DNA from: Desulfuromonas sp.
GTDB lineage: Bacteria > Desulfobacterota > Desulfuromonadia > Desulfuromonadales > BM501
Assembly: GCF_002868845.1 (NCBI RefSeq)
Contig: NZ_PKUB01000046.1
Location: forward strand, 686 to 48,044
Direction: 5' to 3'
Length of the DNA stretch: 47,359 bases
A model generated the notes under the pieces. It saw nothing but the letters and a program-made list of their open reading frames with translations, ran no database searches and was not told the DNA's origin. Both the position numbers and the translations under genes were made by a program. Of this stretch, positions 35,303 to 44,331 are shown piece by piece. Position 1 is the first letter of the stretch; every line of letters begins with the position of its first letter.

Positions 35303-36232
35303 ATGTTATCGCATCTGAAAAACATAGTATTGGCTCTTCTGGCGCTCCTTTCACTGCCCATGGTCGGCTGTACCGAAGCCCCCCCCGCGCAGGCCGAGGT
35401 GGCCGCCGAACAGGTTGCGGAGAGGCCCGTTCCCGCGCCCCCGGCGAGTGTCTCGCCGGCCGACCACCGTGAATTGAAAAAATTCCTCGCCTCCCACGGT
35501 TACGACTGGGACACGCTGGCCAACGGCGTTCCCGCCTTCATCCTGGAAATCCTGCCCGCCGATCTCGACCGCATCCCCCAGCTCAGCGAAAAGAAAAGGA
35601 TCTTCTTCCTCTCCCTGCTTCCCATGGTGCTCATGGCCAACGAGGAAATTCTTTCCCAGCGAGAGGAGTTGATCCGCCTCCTTGAGCTTCACCAGGAGAC
35701 GGGGGACCTCTCCGCAGAGCAGCGCGCCTGGATCGAATCCCTGGCCCGGTCCTACCGGGTCTCCGGAGATCCGTTGAACGCCCCCGGAGCCAGGAAGAGG
35801 CTGTTGAAAAGGGTGGACATCATTCCTCCGTCCATGGCCCTGGCCCAGGCCGCCAATGAATCGGGCTACGGCACTTCGCGCTTCGCGCGCCTGGCCAACA
35901 ACCTGTTCGGCGAATGGACCTTCTCCCCGGGAACCGGACTGGTCCCGAAGGACCGCCCCGCCGGCAGCATCTACGAAGTGCGCCGCTTCGCCACTCTCTA
36001 CGATTCGGTCAGGTCCTATTTCCGCAACATCAACACCCACCGGGCCTACTCCTCCCTGCGCAAACACCGAGCCGAAGCCCGTGCCGCCGGCCTGCCCCTG
36101 CGCGGCATCGACCTCGCCGAGGGCCTGACCCTCTACTCGGCGCGGAAGGAGGCCTATGTGGAAGAGATCCGGGCCATCATCCGCAGCAACGACCTGCACT
36201 CCCTGGCCACCGCCGCCCTGCGCAATTCCTGA
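35303..36232 (+). CDS. Bax-like glucosaminidase-family lipoprotein
   Basis: 309 residues. The N-terminus MLSHLKNIVLALLALLSLPMVGC is a probable lipoprotein signal with the lipid-bearing cysteine at 23, though methionine at -3 is not ideal. After an Ala/Pro-rich linker, residues about 130-300 match the Bax/mannosyl-glycoprotein endo-beta-N-acetylglucosaminidase-like group: IPPSMALAQAANESGYGTSRFARLANNLFGEWTF, with the likely catalytic glutamate in AANESGYG, then the GLTLYSARKEAYVEEIR end. It is expected to cut peptidoglycan glycan strands at the cell envelope (family-level inference). Convergent with the deacetylase gene, whose stop is only nine bases away. Confidence 0.87.
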   Translation: MLSHLKNIVLALLALLSLPMVGCTEAPPAQAEVAAEQVAERPVPAPPASVSPADHRELKKFLASHGYDWDTLANGVPAFILEILPADLDRIPQLSEKKRIFFLSLLPMVLMANEEILSQREELIRLLELHQETGDLSAEQRAWIESLARSYRVSGDPLNAPGARKRLLKRVDIIPPSMALAQAANESGYGTSRFARLANNLFGEWTFSPGTGLVPKDRPAGSIYEVRRFATLYDSVRSYFRNINTHRAYSSLRKHRAEARAAGLPLRGIDLAEGLTLYSARKEAYVEEIRAIIRSNDLHSLATAALRNS

Positions 36233-36241
36233 TCTCCCCGA

Positions 36242-37327
36242 TCACCGCTCCACCGTCCCCCTGCGAACCCACAACTGGCTGAACCAGTACCACCGCCTGC
36301 CGTCCAGGGACGGTGCAGTCAGGGTGTACTTGTTGCGCCTTCCAGAGAGAAGTTGCAGGGCCTGGACGCGAAACCTCCCCGGTGCGGCCGGATCCCGACT
36401 TATGCGTGCCTCGCCCTGCCCCTGAACGAAACAGCGCAGCCGGCTGAGATCGACCTCCCCGACGGGGATCTCCACGATCAGGACCGGCGGGTCCTCAGCC
36501 CCGATGATCGGGCTGACCGGAGAGACGACCTTCACCGCCAGGTGCCTCATGGCGAGTTTGTCCCGGAACCCCTCCAGGGTGGCATACGCTCCGCCCATGG
36601 GAAAGCGTGGGAGGGTGAAAAGATCCGCCCCATGGGCCGCAACCCCGGACTGCTGTGCCGCTGCGCCGGAGAACCCCAGGTCCCTGACCACCTCGAGCAG
36701 CCCGGGTGAATACTCCCCATAGGGGTAAGCGAAGAGCCGTGACGTCCCTCCGAGCTCCCGCTCCAGTTGCCGCTGGGCGCGGATCAAATCCCCCCCCACC
36801 CGCTCCCGCCATGCTTTGTCGTCCTCTCCGGGGAGATTTTCCACCAGGTAGGCATGGGAGGCCGAGTGATTCCCGATTTCGACCCCCTCCCGGGCCAGCG
36901 CCCGCAGCTCATCCCAATCGAGGTAGCCGGGAGTCCCGACGGCATCGGTGTTCACGAAGAGGGTCACGGGGAAGCCATGGCGCCGCAGCAGAGGCATGGC
37001 CCCCGAAAGGAAGCTCCGAAAAGCGTCGTCCACGGTCAGGCAGGCGCAGCGTTCCGGCAGGGGGTCTCCGGAGCGCAACCGATCCACAACCTCTCCGAGG
37101 GGCAGAACGGAATAGTCCCCCTCCCGAAGCTCCCGTAGCTGGGCGGAAAAGACATCGAGGGCAATGTTGGTCGAGGGGTAGCGGGCCTCGCCGAAGCGGT
37201 GGTATATGAAGATGTTGGCCTGACCTGCTGTTGCAGATGCGGCGAAGGCCTGGAGATATAGGGCCAGAAAAAGCCCGAGGCAGGCCAGGGTGCGGAAAAT
37301 GGCCACAAAGGAGATCGGGAATCGCAA
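36242..37327 (-). CDS. Exported polysaccharide deacetylase family protein
   Basis: About 361 residues. A hydrophobic stretch near the N-terminus (FVAIFRTLACLGLFLALYLQAFAASATAGQA) is a signal sequence with a possible AxA cleavage site. The NodB-like domain follows: IFIYHRFGEARYPSTNI, LTVDDAFRSF in the place of the TFDDG motif, IGNHSASH for the metal histidines, and RLFAYPYGEYSP. The last 90 residues are a beta-rich domain of unknown role. Motif 1 reads TVDDA rather than TFDDG, so metal binding may still hold but activity is uncertain. The start is ambiguous: TTG 37327 suits the signal peptide, while a longer frame to 37441 overlaps the upstream RSH gene. The two genes probably share a transcript. 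Confidence 0.8.
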   Translation of the reverse strand: MRFPISFVAIFRTLACLGLFLALYLQAFAASATAGQANIFIYHRFGEARYPSTNIALDVFSAQLRELREGDYSVLPLGEVVDRLRSGDPLPERCACLTVDDAFRSFLSGAMPLLRRHGFPVTLFVNTDAVGTPGYLDWDELRALAREGVEIGNHSASHAYLVENLPGEDDKAWRERVGGDLIRAQRQLERELGGTSRLFAYPYGEYSPGLLEVVRDLGFSGAAAQQSGVAAHGADLFTLPRFPMGGAYATLEGFRDKLAMRHLAVKVVSPVSPIIGAEDPPVLIVEIPVGEVDLSRLRCFVQGQGEARISRDPAAPGRFRVQALQLLSGRRNKYTLTAPSLDGRRWYWFSQLWVRRGTVER

Positions 37328-37359
37328 GGTCTCTTTCCGAAGCGAGGCAGGTCCCTGCC

Positions 37360-38815
37360 CTACGGCTTTTTCCGGACCCGACTGCGGAGATAGCGGCGGA
37401 TGGCGTTGCGAGCCTTCGGGGTGACCGCCCATTCGAGCCATTTGGGAAGAACCTGGGGGGAGTCCGCCCGTTCAATGGCAACCTGGTCGCCGTCCATCAG
37501 GCGGGATTTGAGCAGCCGGGTCTGGCCATTGATGCGGGCCCGGATGGCGCGCAGACCGAGTTGCTCGTGAATGTCGAAGGCGAAATCGAGGGCGCTGCTC
37601 CCCTCGGGAAGGGTGCGCGTTTCTCCTTGCGGGGTATAGACCTGGATGGAGGCGGAGGCCAGGCGCAGGCTCTCGGTATCGAAGGCCGACTCCCCCTCCA
37701 GAAGGGACCGCATCAACTCCTGGAAATTGTTCTTGCGGAACTCGAAGCCCGGCGCGAGAACCCCGGCCTCGTTGAACCGGGCCAACTTGCGGGTCGTCAC
37801 CTCAACGCGCATGCGGTACTTGCCCGCCTGGACCGTCGTCTTGAGGGCCTGGTAGCCGAACTGGGAGGGGACGTTGAGGTGGTCGCGCAACTTCCCGGGG
37901 ATGGGCGGGAAGAGGCTGTGCAGAAGCCCGAGTGCCAGATAGGCGTCCATGGTCCGGTCGACCTGGATCTCCAGAGTGTAAAGGGAGGAAAAACCGCGGT
38001 TCATCGATTGGGCTGCGGCGACGGCGAAGGGGCGCCAGCGGTCCTTCAGCAACCCGGGTAGCTTTTGCTGCTCGAAGGCGCCATGGATCTTGGAGCGAAT
38101 CCTCCTCAAGGGGGCTTCGACTTCCTTCATGAGCGCCTTGACGGCATTTTGGTAGCGGGCAGCCCGGTGAGGGTAGAGAACGGTGAGAGAAAGGGCGTCG
38201 AGCCGAGAGGCGACCAGGCCCATGCCGAGGTGGCGGGCCAGCGGAACGTAGACAGCGCGGGTCTCTTCGGCAATAAGCGACTGTTTTTCGGGATTGAGGG
38301 CGCTGATCGTCTGGAGGTTGTCGGTCCGGTCCCAGAACTTGAGGCAAAGGACCCGAACGTCCTCGATGGCCACCAGAAGCTGTTTGCGGTACGTCTCCGC
38401 CTTCAGGTCTTCCCGGCTGAGTTCGGCCCCGATGGCCTTGGTCAGCCCGTTCACCAGAAGGGCCACCTCGTCGCCGAAATCCGATACCACGTCGGCCAGG
38501 GTGACCGGGGTATCCTCCACCACGTCGTGCAGAAGAGCCGCGTTGACCGAAGCGAAATCCATCCAATGCCGGGCCGCCAGGTGGGCCACCCGCAGGGGAT
38601 GGAAAAAGTACGGCTCCCCTGATTTGCGCAACTGTCCGGAGTGGGAGGCGCGGGCCAGTTGAATGACCCGGTGAAGACCGTCGATGCCCCGGTCGAGCTC
38701 TTCCTCGCTCAGCCCCCCCCCCATAGTGGGTGACCAGCAACTCCATGATCTCGTTGACCAGGCGCTGCTCATGTCGCGCGTCATGGGTGGGCAATCGTTC
38801 CTCCGCTGCGTCCAT
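37360..38815 (-). CDS. RelA/SpoT-homologue (RSH), frame disrupted at a G10 tract
   Basis: (p)ppGpp-metabolising protein of about 485 residues when the shift is corrected. The N-terminal part (MDAAEERLPTHDARHEQRLVNEIMELLVTHY) and the rest (LSEEELDRGIDGLHRV...) are in frames that differ by one base at ten consecutive C (38713-38722, G10 on the coding strand). Hydrolase domain: FHPLRVAHLAARH and ALLHDVVEDTP (the HDxxED motif), both intact. The synthetase-like middle keeps PSQFGYQALKTTV but lacks the EIQIRT-type end, suggesting weak or no synthesis. A TGS domain (IQVYTPQGETRTLP) ends the protein; there is no ACT domain. ATG 38815 has GGGGGA five bases upstream, and a promoter lies at 38857-38885. 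An ATG inside the tract (38724) could give a shorter product in the right frame. Confidence 0.83.
38713..38722 (-). repeat. Mononucleotide tract (G10 on the coding strand)
   Basis: Ten consecutive C on the plus strand, read as G10 in the RSH gene between codons for THY and LSEEE. Nine (or six, or twelve) G would restore one continuous frame. Such tracts are prone to replication slippage and to sequencing error. Confidence 0.95.
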
Positions 38816-38856
38816 TCACGTCCCCCTGCAAAACCTACCTGCCTGACTCTGCCCTT

Positions 38857-38885
38857 ATCTTAATGGAGAACGGAGACCCCTTCAA
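38857..38885 (-). promoter_or_regulatory. Sigma70 promoter of the RSH gene
   Basis: On the minus strand TTGAAG (38885 to 38880), 17 nt, TAAGAT (38862 to 38857), 42 nt before ATG 38815. It supports the longer N-terminus and hence the reality of the frame break. Confidence 0.6.
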
Positions 38886-38948
38886 GACCGTTTTACGGGC
38901 AGGTTGACTCTTTCTCTTCGTCCTGGCTGCCTGTGACAAGGAAAACGA

Positions 38949-39581
38949 TTAACTGTCTCTCCGGCCCCCCCGCCGAAAGCGAAGCCCGCCCCGAAAAGGA
39001 ATGAACATGGGAACCTCTCTCTGGTAAATGCGGTATTCCTCGCCGAACTCGTCCACCAGCCTTTTCTCCTCCAGATGGGCGCCGATTACGAGGTAAAGGC
39101 TGAACACCACCGAGGTCACCAGGGCGGCCGGGTCAAGATCCCTCGCCCAGAGCAGGATCAGCCCGGCCAGGTACCAGGGATGCCGGACCATCCGGAGGAC
39201 GCCGGCTTTTTCCAGCCGGTTCTCGCTCGCCCGGGCTCCCGCCCCCAGGGATCTCTGGTTTCCCAGGCCGAGAAACTCCCTCACGGGGTAGGCCCTCGCC
39301 CCGCCCCAGAACAAGACGGCTGCGGCGCCCCAGAGGATCGCCTGGACAATAGTGAACGGCCAACTCCAGGACAGCAGGTTCCTCCCCTGCAGGCTCAGGC
39401 TCCAGAGGCCGAGAGGTATGAGGGTTGCCAGGGCAAAAAGGTTGTAGCAGAGGCGGTAGAGGCCTTCCCTCCTCCCCAGAAGCCTTCCGAGACGGGCCTT
39501 GACCCTCGGCGAGGCGAGCAGGGAATGGAGTGCGCACCAGATGCACCAGAGAAGGGCAAGAAGAGCAAGCGTCCCGTTCAC
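38949..39581 (-). CDS. Membrane methyltransferase of the isoprenylcysteine/NnrU-like group
   Basis: 210-residue integral membrane protein with four or five hydrophobic segments (LLALLWCIWCALHSLLA, LFALATLIPLGLWSL, FTIVQAILWGAAAVLFW, LAGLILLWA, VTSVVFSLYLVIG). The SAM-binding signature of the ICMT/PEMT-like fold is visible as MVRHPWYLAGLILLWA and HLEEKRLVDEFGEEYRIYQREVPMFIP. Family members methylate lipids, thiols or isoprenylated cysteines; the substrate cannot be told here (a thiol methyltransferase of the MddA type is one possibility). It follows the HIT gene by 48 nt. Confidence 0.82.
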   Translation of the reverse strand: MNGTLALLALLWCIWCALHSLLASPRVKARLGRLLGRREGLYRLCYNLFALATLIPLGLWSLSLQGRNLLSWSWPFTIVQAILWGAAAVLFWGGARAYPVREFLGLGNQRSLGAGARASENRLEKAGVLRMVRHPWYLAGLILLWARDLDPAALVTSVVFSLYLVIGAHLEEKRLVDEFGEEYRIYQREVPMFIPFRGGLRFRRGGRRDS

Positions 39582-39629
39582 ACCTTCTCTCCGATCGGGT
39601 GGGGGCCGTATCCCTTGGCGGAGAAGACG

Positions 39630-39974
39630 CTACCCGGGGGGCCAGCTCAGGTCGCGACCGCCGAGCAGGTGGAAATGAATGTGCCAGACCGACTGCCCGG
39701 CACCTTCGTTGCAATTATTCACCACCCGAAATCCCCTCTCGGCAAAACCGTGATCCCTGGCCAGCTTGGCGGCGACCCGGAAGACGTGCCCGACCAACTG
39801 GTCGTCGCCCTCAGTCAGGTCGAGGGTCGTGGGCAGATGCTTGCGGGGAAAGATGAGGTAGTGGTGAGGCGCCTGAGGGTCGATGTCCTCGACCGCCACC
39901 ACCATCGGATCCTCGTAGACGACCTTGCCGGGCAGTTCGCCGGCGATGATTTTACAGAAGATGCAGTTGTCCAA
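39630..39974 (-). CDS. HIT-family nucleotide hydrolase
   Basis: 114-residue HinT/Fhit-like protein that hydrolyses nucleoside phosphoramidates or adenylated compounds. The histidine triad is in SVWHIHFHLLGGRDLSWPPG, and the N-terminal DNCIFCKIIAGELPGKVVYED is typical of the bacterial HIT group. TTG 39974 gives the usual N-terminus and has AAGGAG eight bases upstream; GTG 39983 would add three residues. In either case the start lies inside the end of the large ATPase gene (23- or 32-nt overlap), so the two are translationally linked. Confidence 0.92.
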   Translation of the reverse strand: MDNCIFCKIIAGELPGKVVYEDPMVVAVEDIDPQAPHHYLIFPRKHLPTTLDLTEGDDQLVGHVFRVAAKLARDHGFAERGFRVVNNCNEGAGQSVWHIHFHLLGGRDLSWPPG

Positions 39975-42168
39975 CGTCCTCACTCCTTTCCTGAACCGGA
40001 ATGCGCGGTGCCGTCGATGGTTCCAAGGATATCACGTTCCAGCGCCTTTGAGCTGCGTACTTGAGGAGCCTCTCCTCGTGGGAGAAGAAAAGGATCTGGT
40101 GTTCGCGGCCGAGTCTCTCCAGGACCTTGAAAGTCTCGCCGAGCCTGGAGCTGTCCATGTTCACCAGGGTATCGTCAAGGAATAGAGGCAGGGCACGGTC
40201 GCGGGAAAGGTGCCGGGTCAGGGCAATGCGCACCGCGAAGTACACGGCGTCGACCGTGCCGCAACTGAAGCGATCGACCGGCTGCCAGTCGCCGCTCTTG
40301 GTTTTGAGCGCCAGAGAGAAGTCATCGCCGACCTTGATCTTGTCGTAGCGGCCGAGGGTCGCTCCCTTGAGTTGCCGCCCCACATCTTGAGCGAATTTGT
40401 CCAGGTAATTTTTTCGAAAATCCTCCACCGCCTCGGACAGCAGATCGTACCCAAGGGCGAGAGCCCTTTGCCGCTTGGCCAGAAGAGCCTCCCTTTCCCG
40501 GAGCCTGCCTCCCTCTTCCTCGATCCTCTTGCGATCCGTCACCCGCCCCTGAAGACGGCCTTCCTGCTGAGAAATTTCGACCAACCGCTCTTCGCGCTCC
40601 CTGATGCTATCGCCCAGGGCCCGAAGTTTCTCTTCGGCCCCGGGCAGATCTTCGAGGGGCATGACCTCTGCGCTGCGCAACGGCTTGTCCTGTTCCAGGC
40701 GCTCGTCAAGAACCGCCAACTCCCGAGTAAGGTCCTCCCGATCCCGGCTCAGTTCCTCTCCCTCCTCCAGAACCTTCAGCGCGCTTTCCACCTCGCTGAG
40801 CTGCCTGGAGAGGTCGCGGCTGCGATCGAGGTTCTTCTGCATCTTGACGATTTCGACGGCCGATGGGGACATGCCGAGCAGCTCGAAGCGCTCGTCGAGA
40901 CCGGCCAGCCTGGCCTGGGCCTCCTCGCGTTTGCGCTCGAGGACTAGCACCTGCCCCTGGATGCGGCCCCGCTCAGCCCGCTTGCGTCCCGCCTGCAGCA
41001 GATAGGCGACAAGGACCAGGAGAATCGCGATTCCCGCGCAGGCCAGAGCCGAGACCAGCCAACCCGGACGGATCCAGGCCAACCCTCCGCCAATGACGAG
41101 GAACAAAAACGAAAGCCCCGTCGGTGGTCCCCACGGCGGGCCCCGATGGGCAAGCAGCTTTTCCCTCAGGGAAGCGGCCTCCCCCTGCAGGCTGATCAGT
41201 TCCTTGCGGACCTCCTCCGCCTCCGCGAGCAGGACCGGCAGGTCACCGGGTATCTGCCGGGGCAGCCCGGTCTTACCCAGGGCACCCTCCAGTTCCTGGC
41301 GCTGCCGCTTGAGCTCGGAGACCTTTTCAGTCTGCCTGTTGACCCGGTTGAAGTCCCTGCGGAGAATCTCCTCCTTCTCCTCCAGCTGCCACTGCTTGCG
41401 CACCCAGGCGAGATACCGCTCGCCCTTGGCGTATTCCTCCCGGTCGGCCTCGATAGACGCGCGCAATTCCTCGATGCTGGCGCGCTGCCCTTCGAGTTCC
41501 CGGGCGGTCTCATCCCCTGCGAACCACTCTTTCTCCAGCCCCCCGAGACGCTCTCGAACCTTTTCGATCTCCCGGTCCTTGGTCTTGTCCTTTCCCCAAG
41601 GGTTGTGACGAGTGATGGCGAAGTGGTCCTCCTGCAGGGAAGCGAGGACCTTATCGTAATCTACTTCGACAAAACCGGATAAGAGCGATTTGATTTTCCC
41701 GGGAATCCCCCCCCGTCTTCCCGGCTCCAGGCTGCCCTGCCCGAAAAAAAGCGACGCCCGGAACACTTCGTCCTCGGCGATGCCAAGCAGGCGACAGAGC
41801 TGGGAGAGGTATTCGGCACGCTCGGAGGAACGCCCCCCCGGAGCGACCTTCCCCTCGAAATGATAAAGGGTCTGGTAAAGATCGTCCCGCTCGGTCAACT
41901 GAACATGGTCGCTTTGGATGTCCCGTTCGATCCGCACAGTGCGGCCGTTGCCTTCCAGGACCAGGGCGACCCCGGTCCCGCCATGACGCCCCCAGGGAAG
42001 GAACCGGCTCTTGTCGCGAACGCCGAACAGGGCCGCGGGAATGGCCTCCATCAAGGTCGATTTTCCGGCCTCGTTGGGTCCGGCGACCAGGTTCATGCCC
42101 TTCCGAAATTCGAAGGTGCGCTGTCCGAATTTCCCGAAGTGATTCAGTTCCAGGCTGCGAAGGATCAT
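39952..42168 (-). CDS. YhaN-type SMC/SbcC-like ATPase with membrane segments
   Basis: 738 residues, Rad50/SbcC-like. The N-terminal ATPase half has the P loop VAGPNEAGKSTLMEAIPAALFG. Two long coiled coils (about 180-330 and 400-580) surround a central hydrophobic stretch (FLFLVIGGGLAWIRPGW and ALACAGIAILLVLVAYLLQAG), two predicted membrane helices in the place where SbcC has its zinc hook. The C-terminal half carries the signature DRFSCGTVDAVYFAVRIAL and the Walker B LPLFLDDTLVNMDSSRL, then FFSHEERL. The pair with the phosphoesterase upstream (ATGA overlap) is the YhaO/YhaN arrangement; a DNA-end or DNA-repair role near the membrane is inferred. Confidence 0.88.
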   Translation of the reverse strand: MILRSLELNHFGKFGQRTFEFRKGMNLVAGPNEAGKSTLMEAIPAALFGVRDKSRFLPWGRHGGTGVALVLEGNGRTVRIERDIQSDHVQLTERDDLYQTLYHFEGKVAPGGRSSERAEYLSQLCRLLGIAEDEVFRASLFFGQGSLEPGRRGGIPGKIKSLLSGFVEVDYDKVLASLQEDHFAITRHNPWGKDKTKDREIEKVRERLGGLEKEWFAGDETARELEGQRASIEELRASIEADREEYAKGERYLAWVRKQWQLEEKEEILRRDFNRVNRQTEKVSELKRQRQELEGALGKTGLPRQIPGDLPVLLAEAEEVRKELISLQGEAASLREKLLAHRGPPWGPPTGLSFLFLVIGGGLAWIRPGWLVSALACAGIAILLVLVAYLLQAGRKRAERGRIQGQVLVLERKREEAQARLAGLDERFELLGMSPSAVEIVKMQKNLDRSRDLSRQLSEVESALKVLEEGEELSRDREDLTRELAVLDERLEQDKPLRSAEVMPLEDLPGAEEKLRALGDSIREREERLVEISQQEGRLQGRVTDRKRIEEEGGRLREREALLAKRQRALALGYDLLSEAVEDFRKNYLDKFAQDVGRQLKGATLGRYDKIKVGDDFSLALKTKSGDWQPVDRFSCGTVDAVYFAVRIALTRHLSRDRALPLFLDDTLVNMDSSRLGETFKVLERLGREHQILFFSHEERLLKYAAQRRWNVISLEPSTAPRIPVQERSEDVGQLHLL

Positions 42169-43295
42169 GCCTGCCTCCCACCAAACGACTGAAAGCGGAC
42201 CAGAACCTCACGAAAAGCGGCCTCGACCTCTTCCCTCTCGTTGGATGGAATCTGTTCCATAAATTCCCGGACCTTGCGCACGAAGACCCCCCTCACCGTC
42301 TCTTCTTCCTCGATCTGCTGGACAAACCGGCTGTCGAACATCCGGGTCCGGTCGCGGATCTCAAGATGAAAAAAGCCGTCGCGGCACCGTTCGAGCAGAC
42401 GTTCGGTCTCGATGGGGGTTTCGACGATCCCGGTCAGACTGAGGCGCAGCAAGAGGTCGGGGGAGGCCAGGTCGTCGATCGCACCGACGACCCCCTCCTG
42501 GCCGCCGCATGCACCCAGGTCAATGGTGCCCTTCTCCAGGCGGCGCCGGCCGACCTCCACCCTCTCGACCGAGGCCCCTGTCCCATCGAGGGAGACAATG
42601 GCGCACCAGCGCTGTCCTTCCTCACCGAACCGTTTTGCTTCCGGGGAACCGGGGTAGCAGCCGAGAACCCGGCCATCCTCTTCGAGAATTTCGAAGTTGT
42701 GATAGTGCCCCAGCGCCAGGTAGTCCAGCTCCCACCCCCGGAGTTCCTCCATGGTGAAGGGAAGGTCCTTTTGCCGGTAGTCCCATTCCGGACTACCCTG
42801 CCGAGAGCCGTGCAACAGGCCGATGTGAAGGGCTTCCCGGTCGCGCCGGACCATGGTGCCCAGGGCTCCCTCGGAGGCATGGGCCCGAAAAGCGAAGCCG
42901 TAAAGGAGCACGTCCTGTCCCCGGACCGAAAGGACGGCTGGTTCATCCACCCGGGGCCCGTCGAGAAGAACCGCGCCGGGAAAAGCGGTCTTCCGGTAGA
43001 CGGACTCCTCGGTGGTGACGCAGTCGTGGGTGCCGGGAAGCAGGACCGGGACGACCCCCTCTTCGACGAGACTCTGGAGCCCGGCCTGAACCCTTTCAAC
43101 GGCAGGGAGCGAAGGTTGCCACGAGTCGAACAGGTCACCGGCCACAAGGAACAGATCGACCTCCCTCTCCAGGGCCAGGTCGACGAGTCGGTCAAAGGTG
43201 ACGAGAAAATCGTCCCGACGGGCCTCTTCCCGATCCCCAAGGGAAGGAAAAGCCGCGTCAAGATGCAGATCGGCGGTATGCAAAAGGCGAATCAC
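42165..43295 (-). CDS. YhaO-type metallophosphoesterase (SbcD/Mre11-like nuclease)
   Basis: 376-residue calcineurin-like phosphoesterase. Metal-binding motifs are HTADLHLD (residues 6-13), LVAGDLFDSW, LLPGTHDC and LGHYHNFEI, in the order of Mre11/SbcD nucleases. The C-terminal 100 residues are the capping region. GTG 43295 was chosen because it gives VIRLLHTADLHLD and has GGGGGA five bases upstream; the open frame beyond it runs into tlyA and is not coding. It overlaps its ATPase partner by four bases. Expected to act with it as a nuclease-ATPase complex. Confidence 0.92.
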   Translation of the reverse strand: MIRLLHTADLHLDAAFPSLGDREEARRDDFLVTFDRLVDLALEREVDLFLVAGDLFDSWQPSLPAVERVQAGLQSLVEEGVVPVLLPGTHDCVTTEESVYRKTAFPGAVLLDGPRVDEPAVLSVRGQDVLLYGFAFRAHASEGALGTMVRRDREALHIGLLHGSRQGSPEWDYRQKDLPFTMEELRGWELDYLALGHYHNFEILEEDGRVLGCYPGSPEAKRFGEEGQRWCAIVSLDGTGASVERVEVGRRRLEKGTIDLGACGGQEGVVGAIDDLASPDLLLRLSLTGIVETPIETERLLERCRDGFFHLEIRDRTRMFDSRFVQQIEEEETVRGVFVRKVREFMEQIPSNEREEVEAAFREVLVRFQSFGGRQA

Positions 43296-43317
43296 GGAAA
43301 TCCCCCAAAACGTGTTT

Positions 43318-44109
43318 TCATGAACGGGACCCGGAGGCGGGTTCCCCGGCGGGCAATTCTCCCCCTTCCCCGGCGGTCCCCTTGCGCAGGTGGACCAGGA
43401 ACTCGCGGTTCCCCTTGGGCCCGAGGATCGGACTGTCGGTCGTCCCCAGCACCTCGCAGCCGAGGGCGCAAGCGGCCTCCCGAACCTTCTCCAACACCTC
43501 CCGGTGCTGCTCCTCGTCCCGCACCACACCCCCCTTGCCGACCTTTCCCTTGCCGACCTCAAACTGGGGCTTGACCAGGGCGACGACCTCTGCGCCATCG
43601 GCGAGCAGGGAGAGGGTGTTGGGGAGAACCTTTTCGAGGGAGATGAAGGAGGCGTCGATCACCGCCAGGTCTGGACTTTGATCGAGTCGACCTGCGTCCA
43701 GGTCGCGGATGTTGGTCCGCTCCAGGTTGACCACCCGCGGGTCGTTGCGCAGCTTCCAGGCCAATTGTCCGTAGCCGACGTCGACCGCGTAGACCCGGGC
43801 CGCGCCGCGCTGAAGCAGGCAGTCGGTAAAACCGCCCGTGGAGGCTCCGACATCGAGGGCCGCCCTCCCCGAAACCTTCACCCCGAAGGCCTCCAGGCCC
43901 TTCTCGAGCTTCAGGCCTCCCCGGGAAACGTAGGGGAGGTCTTCCCCCTTCAGGCGCAGGCGGGCATCGACTGGAAACCTGGTGCCGGCCTTGTCGACGG
44001 CATGGTCTTCAACGACGACCTTGCCCGCAAGGATGATGGCGCGGGCCCGCTCCCGGGATTGGACAAGACCCCGTTCCACCAACAGTTTGTCGAGCCGTTC
44101 TCTTCTCAA
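43318..44109 (-). CDS. tlyA: TlyA-family rRNA 2'-O-methyltransferase
   Basis: 263 residues. The N-terminal S4 RNA-binding domain is RLDKLLVERGLVQSRERARAIILAGKV; the FtsJ-like methyltransferase domain has ALDVGASTGGFTDCLLQRGA (SAM loop), YAVDVGYGQLAWKLRNDPRV and ALVKPQFEVGKG with the catalytic lysine. Members methylate 16S and 23S rRNA cytidines (capreomycin sensitivity in mycobacteria) and are sometimes labelled hemolysin A. The last 25 residues are a less conserved Gly/Glu-rich tail. It heads the unit tlyA-yhaO-yhaN-HIT, 22 nt before yhaO. Confidence 0.93.
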   Translation of the reverse strand: MRRERLDKLLVERGLVQSRERARAIILAGKVVVEDHAVDKAGTRFPVDARLRLKGEDLPYVSRGGLKLEKGLEAFGVKVSGRAALDVGASTGGFTDCLLQRGAARVYAVDVGYGQLAWKLRNDPRVVNLERTNIRDLDAGRLDQSPDLAVIDASFISLEKVLPNTLSLLADGAEVVALVKPQFEVGKGKVGKGGVVRDEEQHREVLEKVREAACALGCEVLGTTDSPILGPKGNREFLVHLRKGTAGEGGELPAGEPASGSRS

Positions 44110-44331
44110 TCTCCGGGTCCACAGGGAGGATGCGGCCGGCGTGCCGGCCCTTGGCCAAAATGGACTTCAAGGTAGCACAGGGGGGGGGCAGGAGCAACCG
44201 TTTTGCCCCTATCGAAGGGGCCTGAATTGTCTCTCATGGCGTGTATACTGAAAAGTGCCGGCGGACCGACGTCCCCTCTCGAAATGCCGGCTCCCGAATC
44301 GGGTTTTCTCCGTCTCGAAAGGAAGGGTCCC

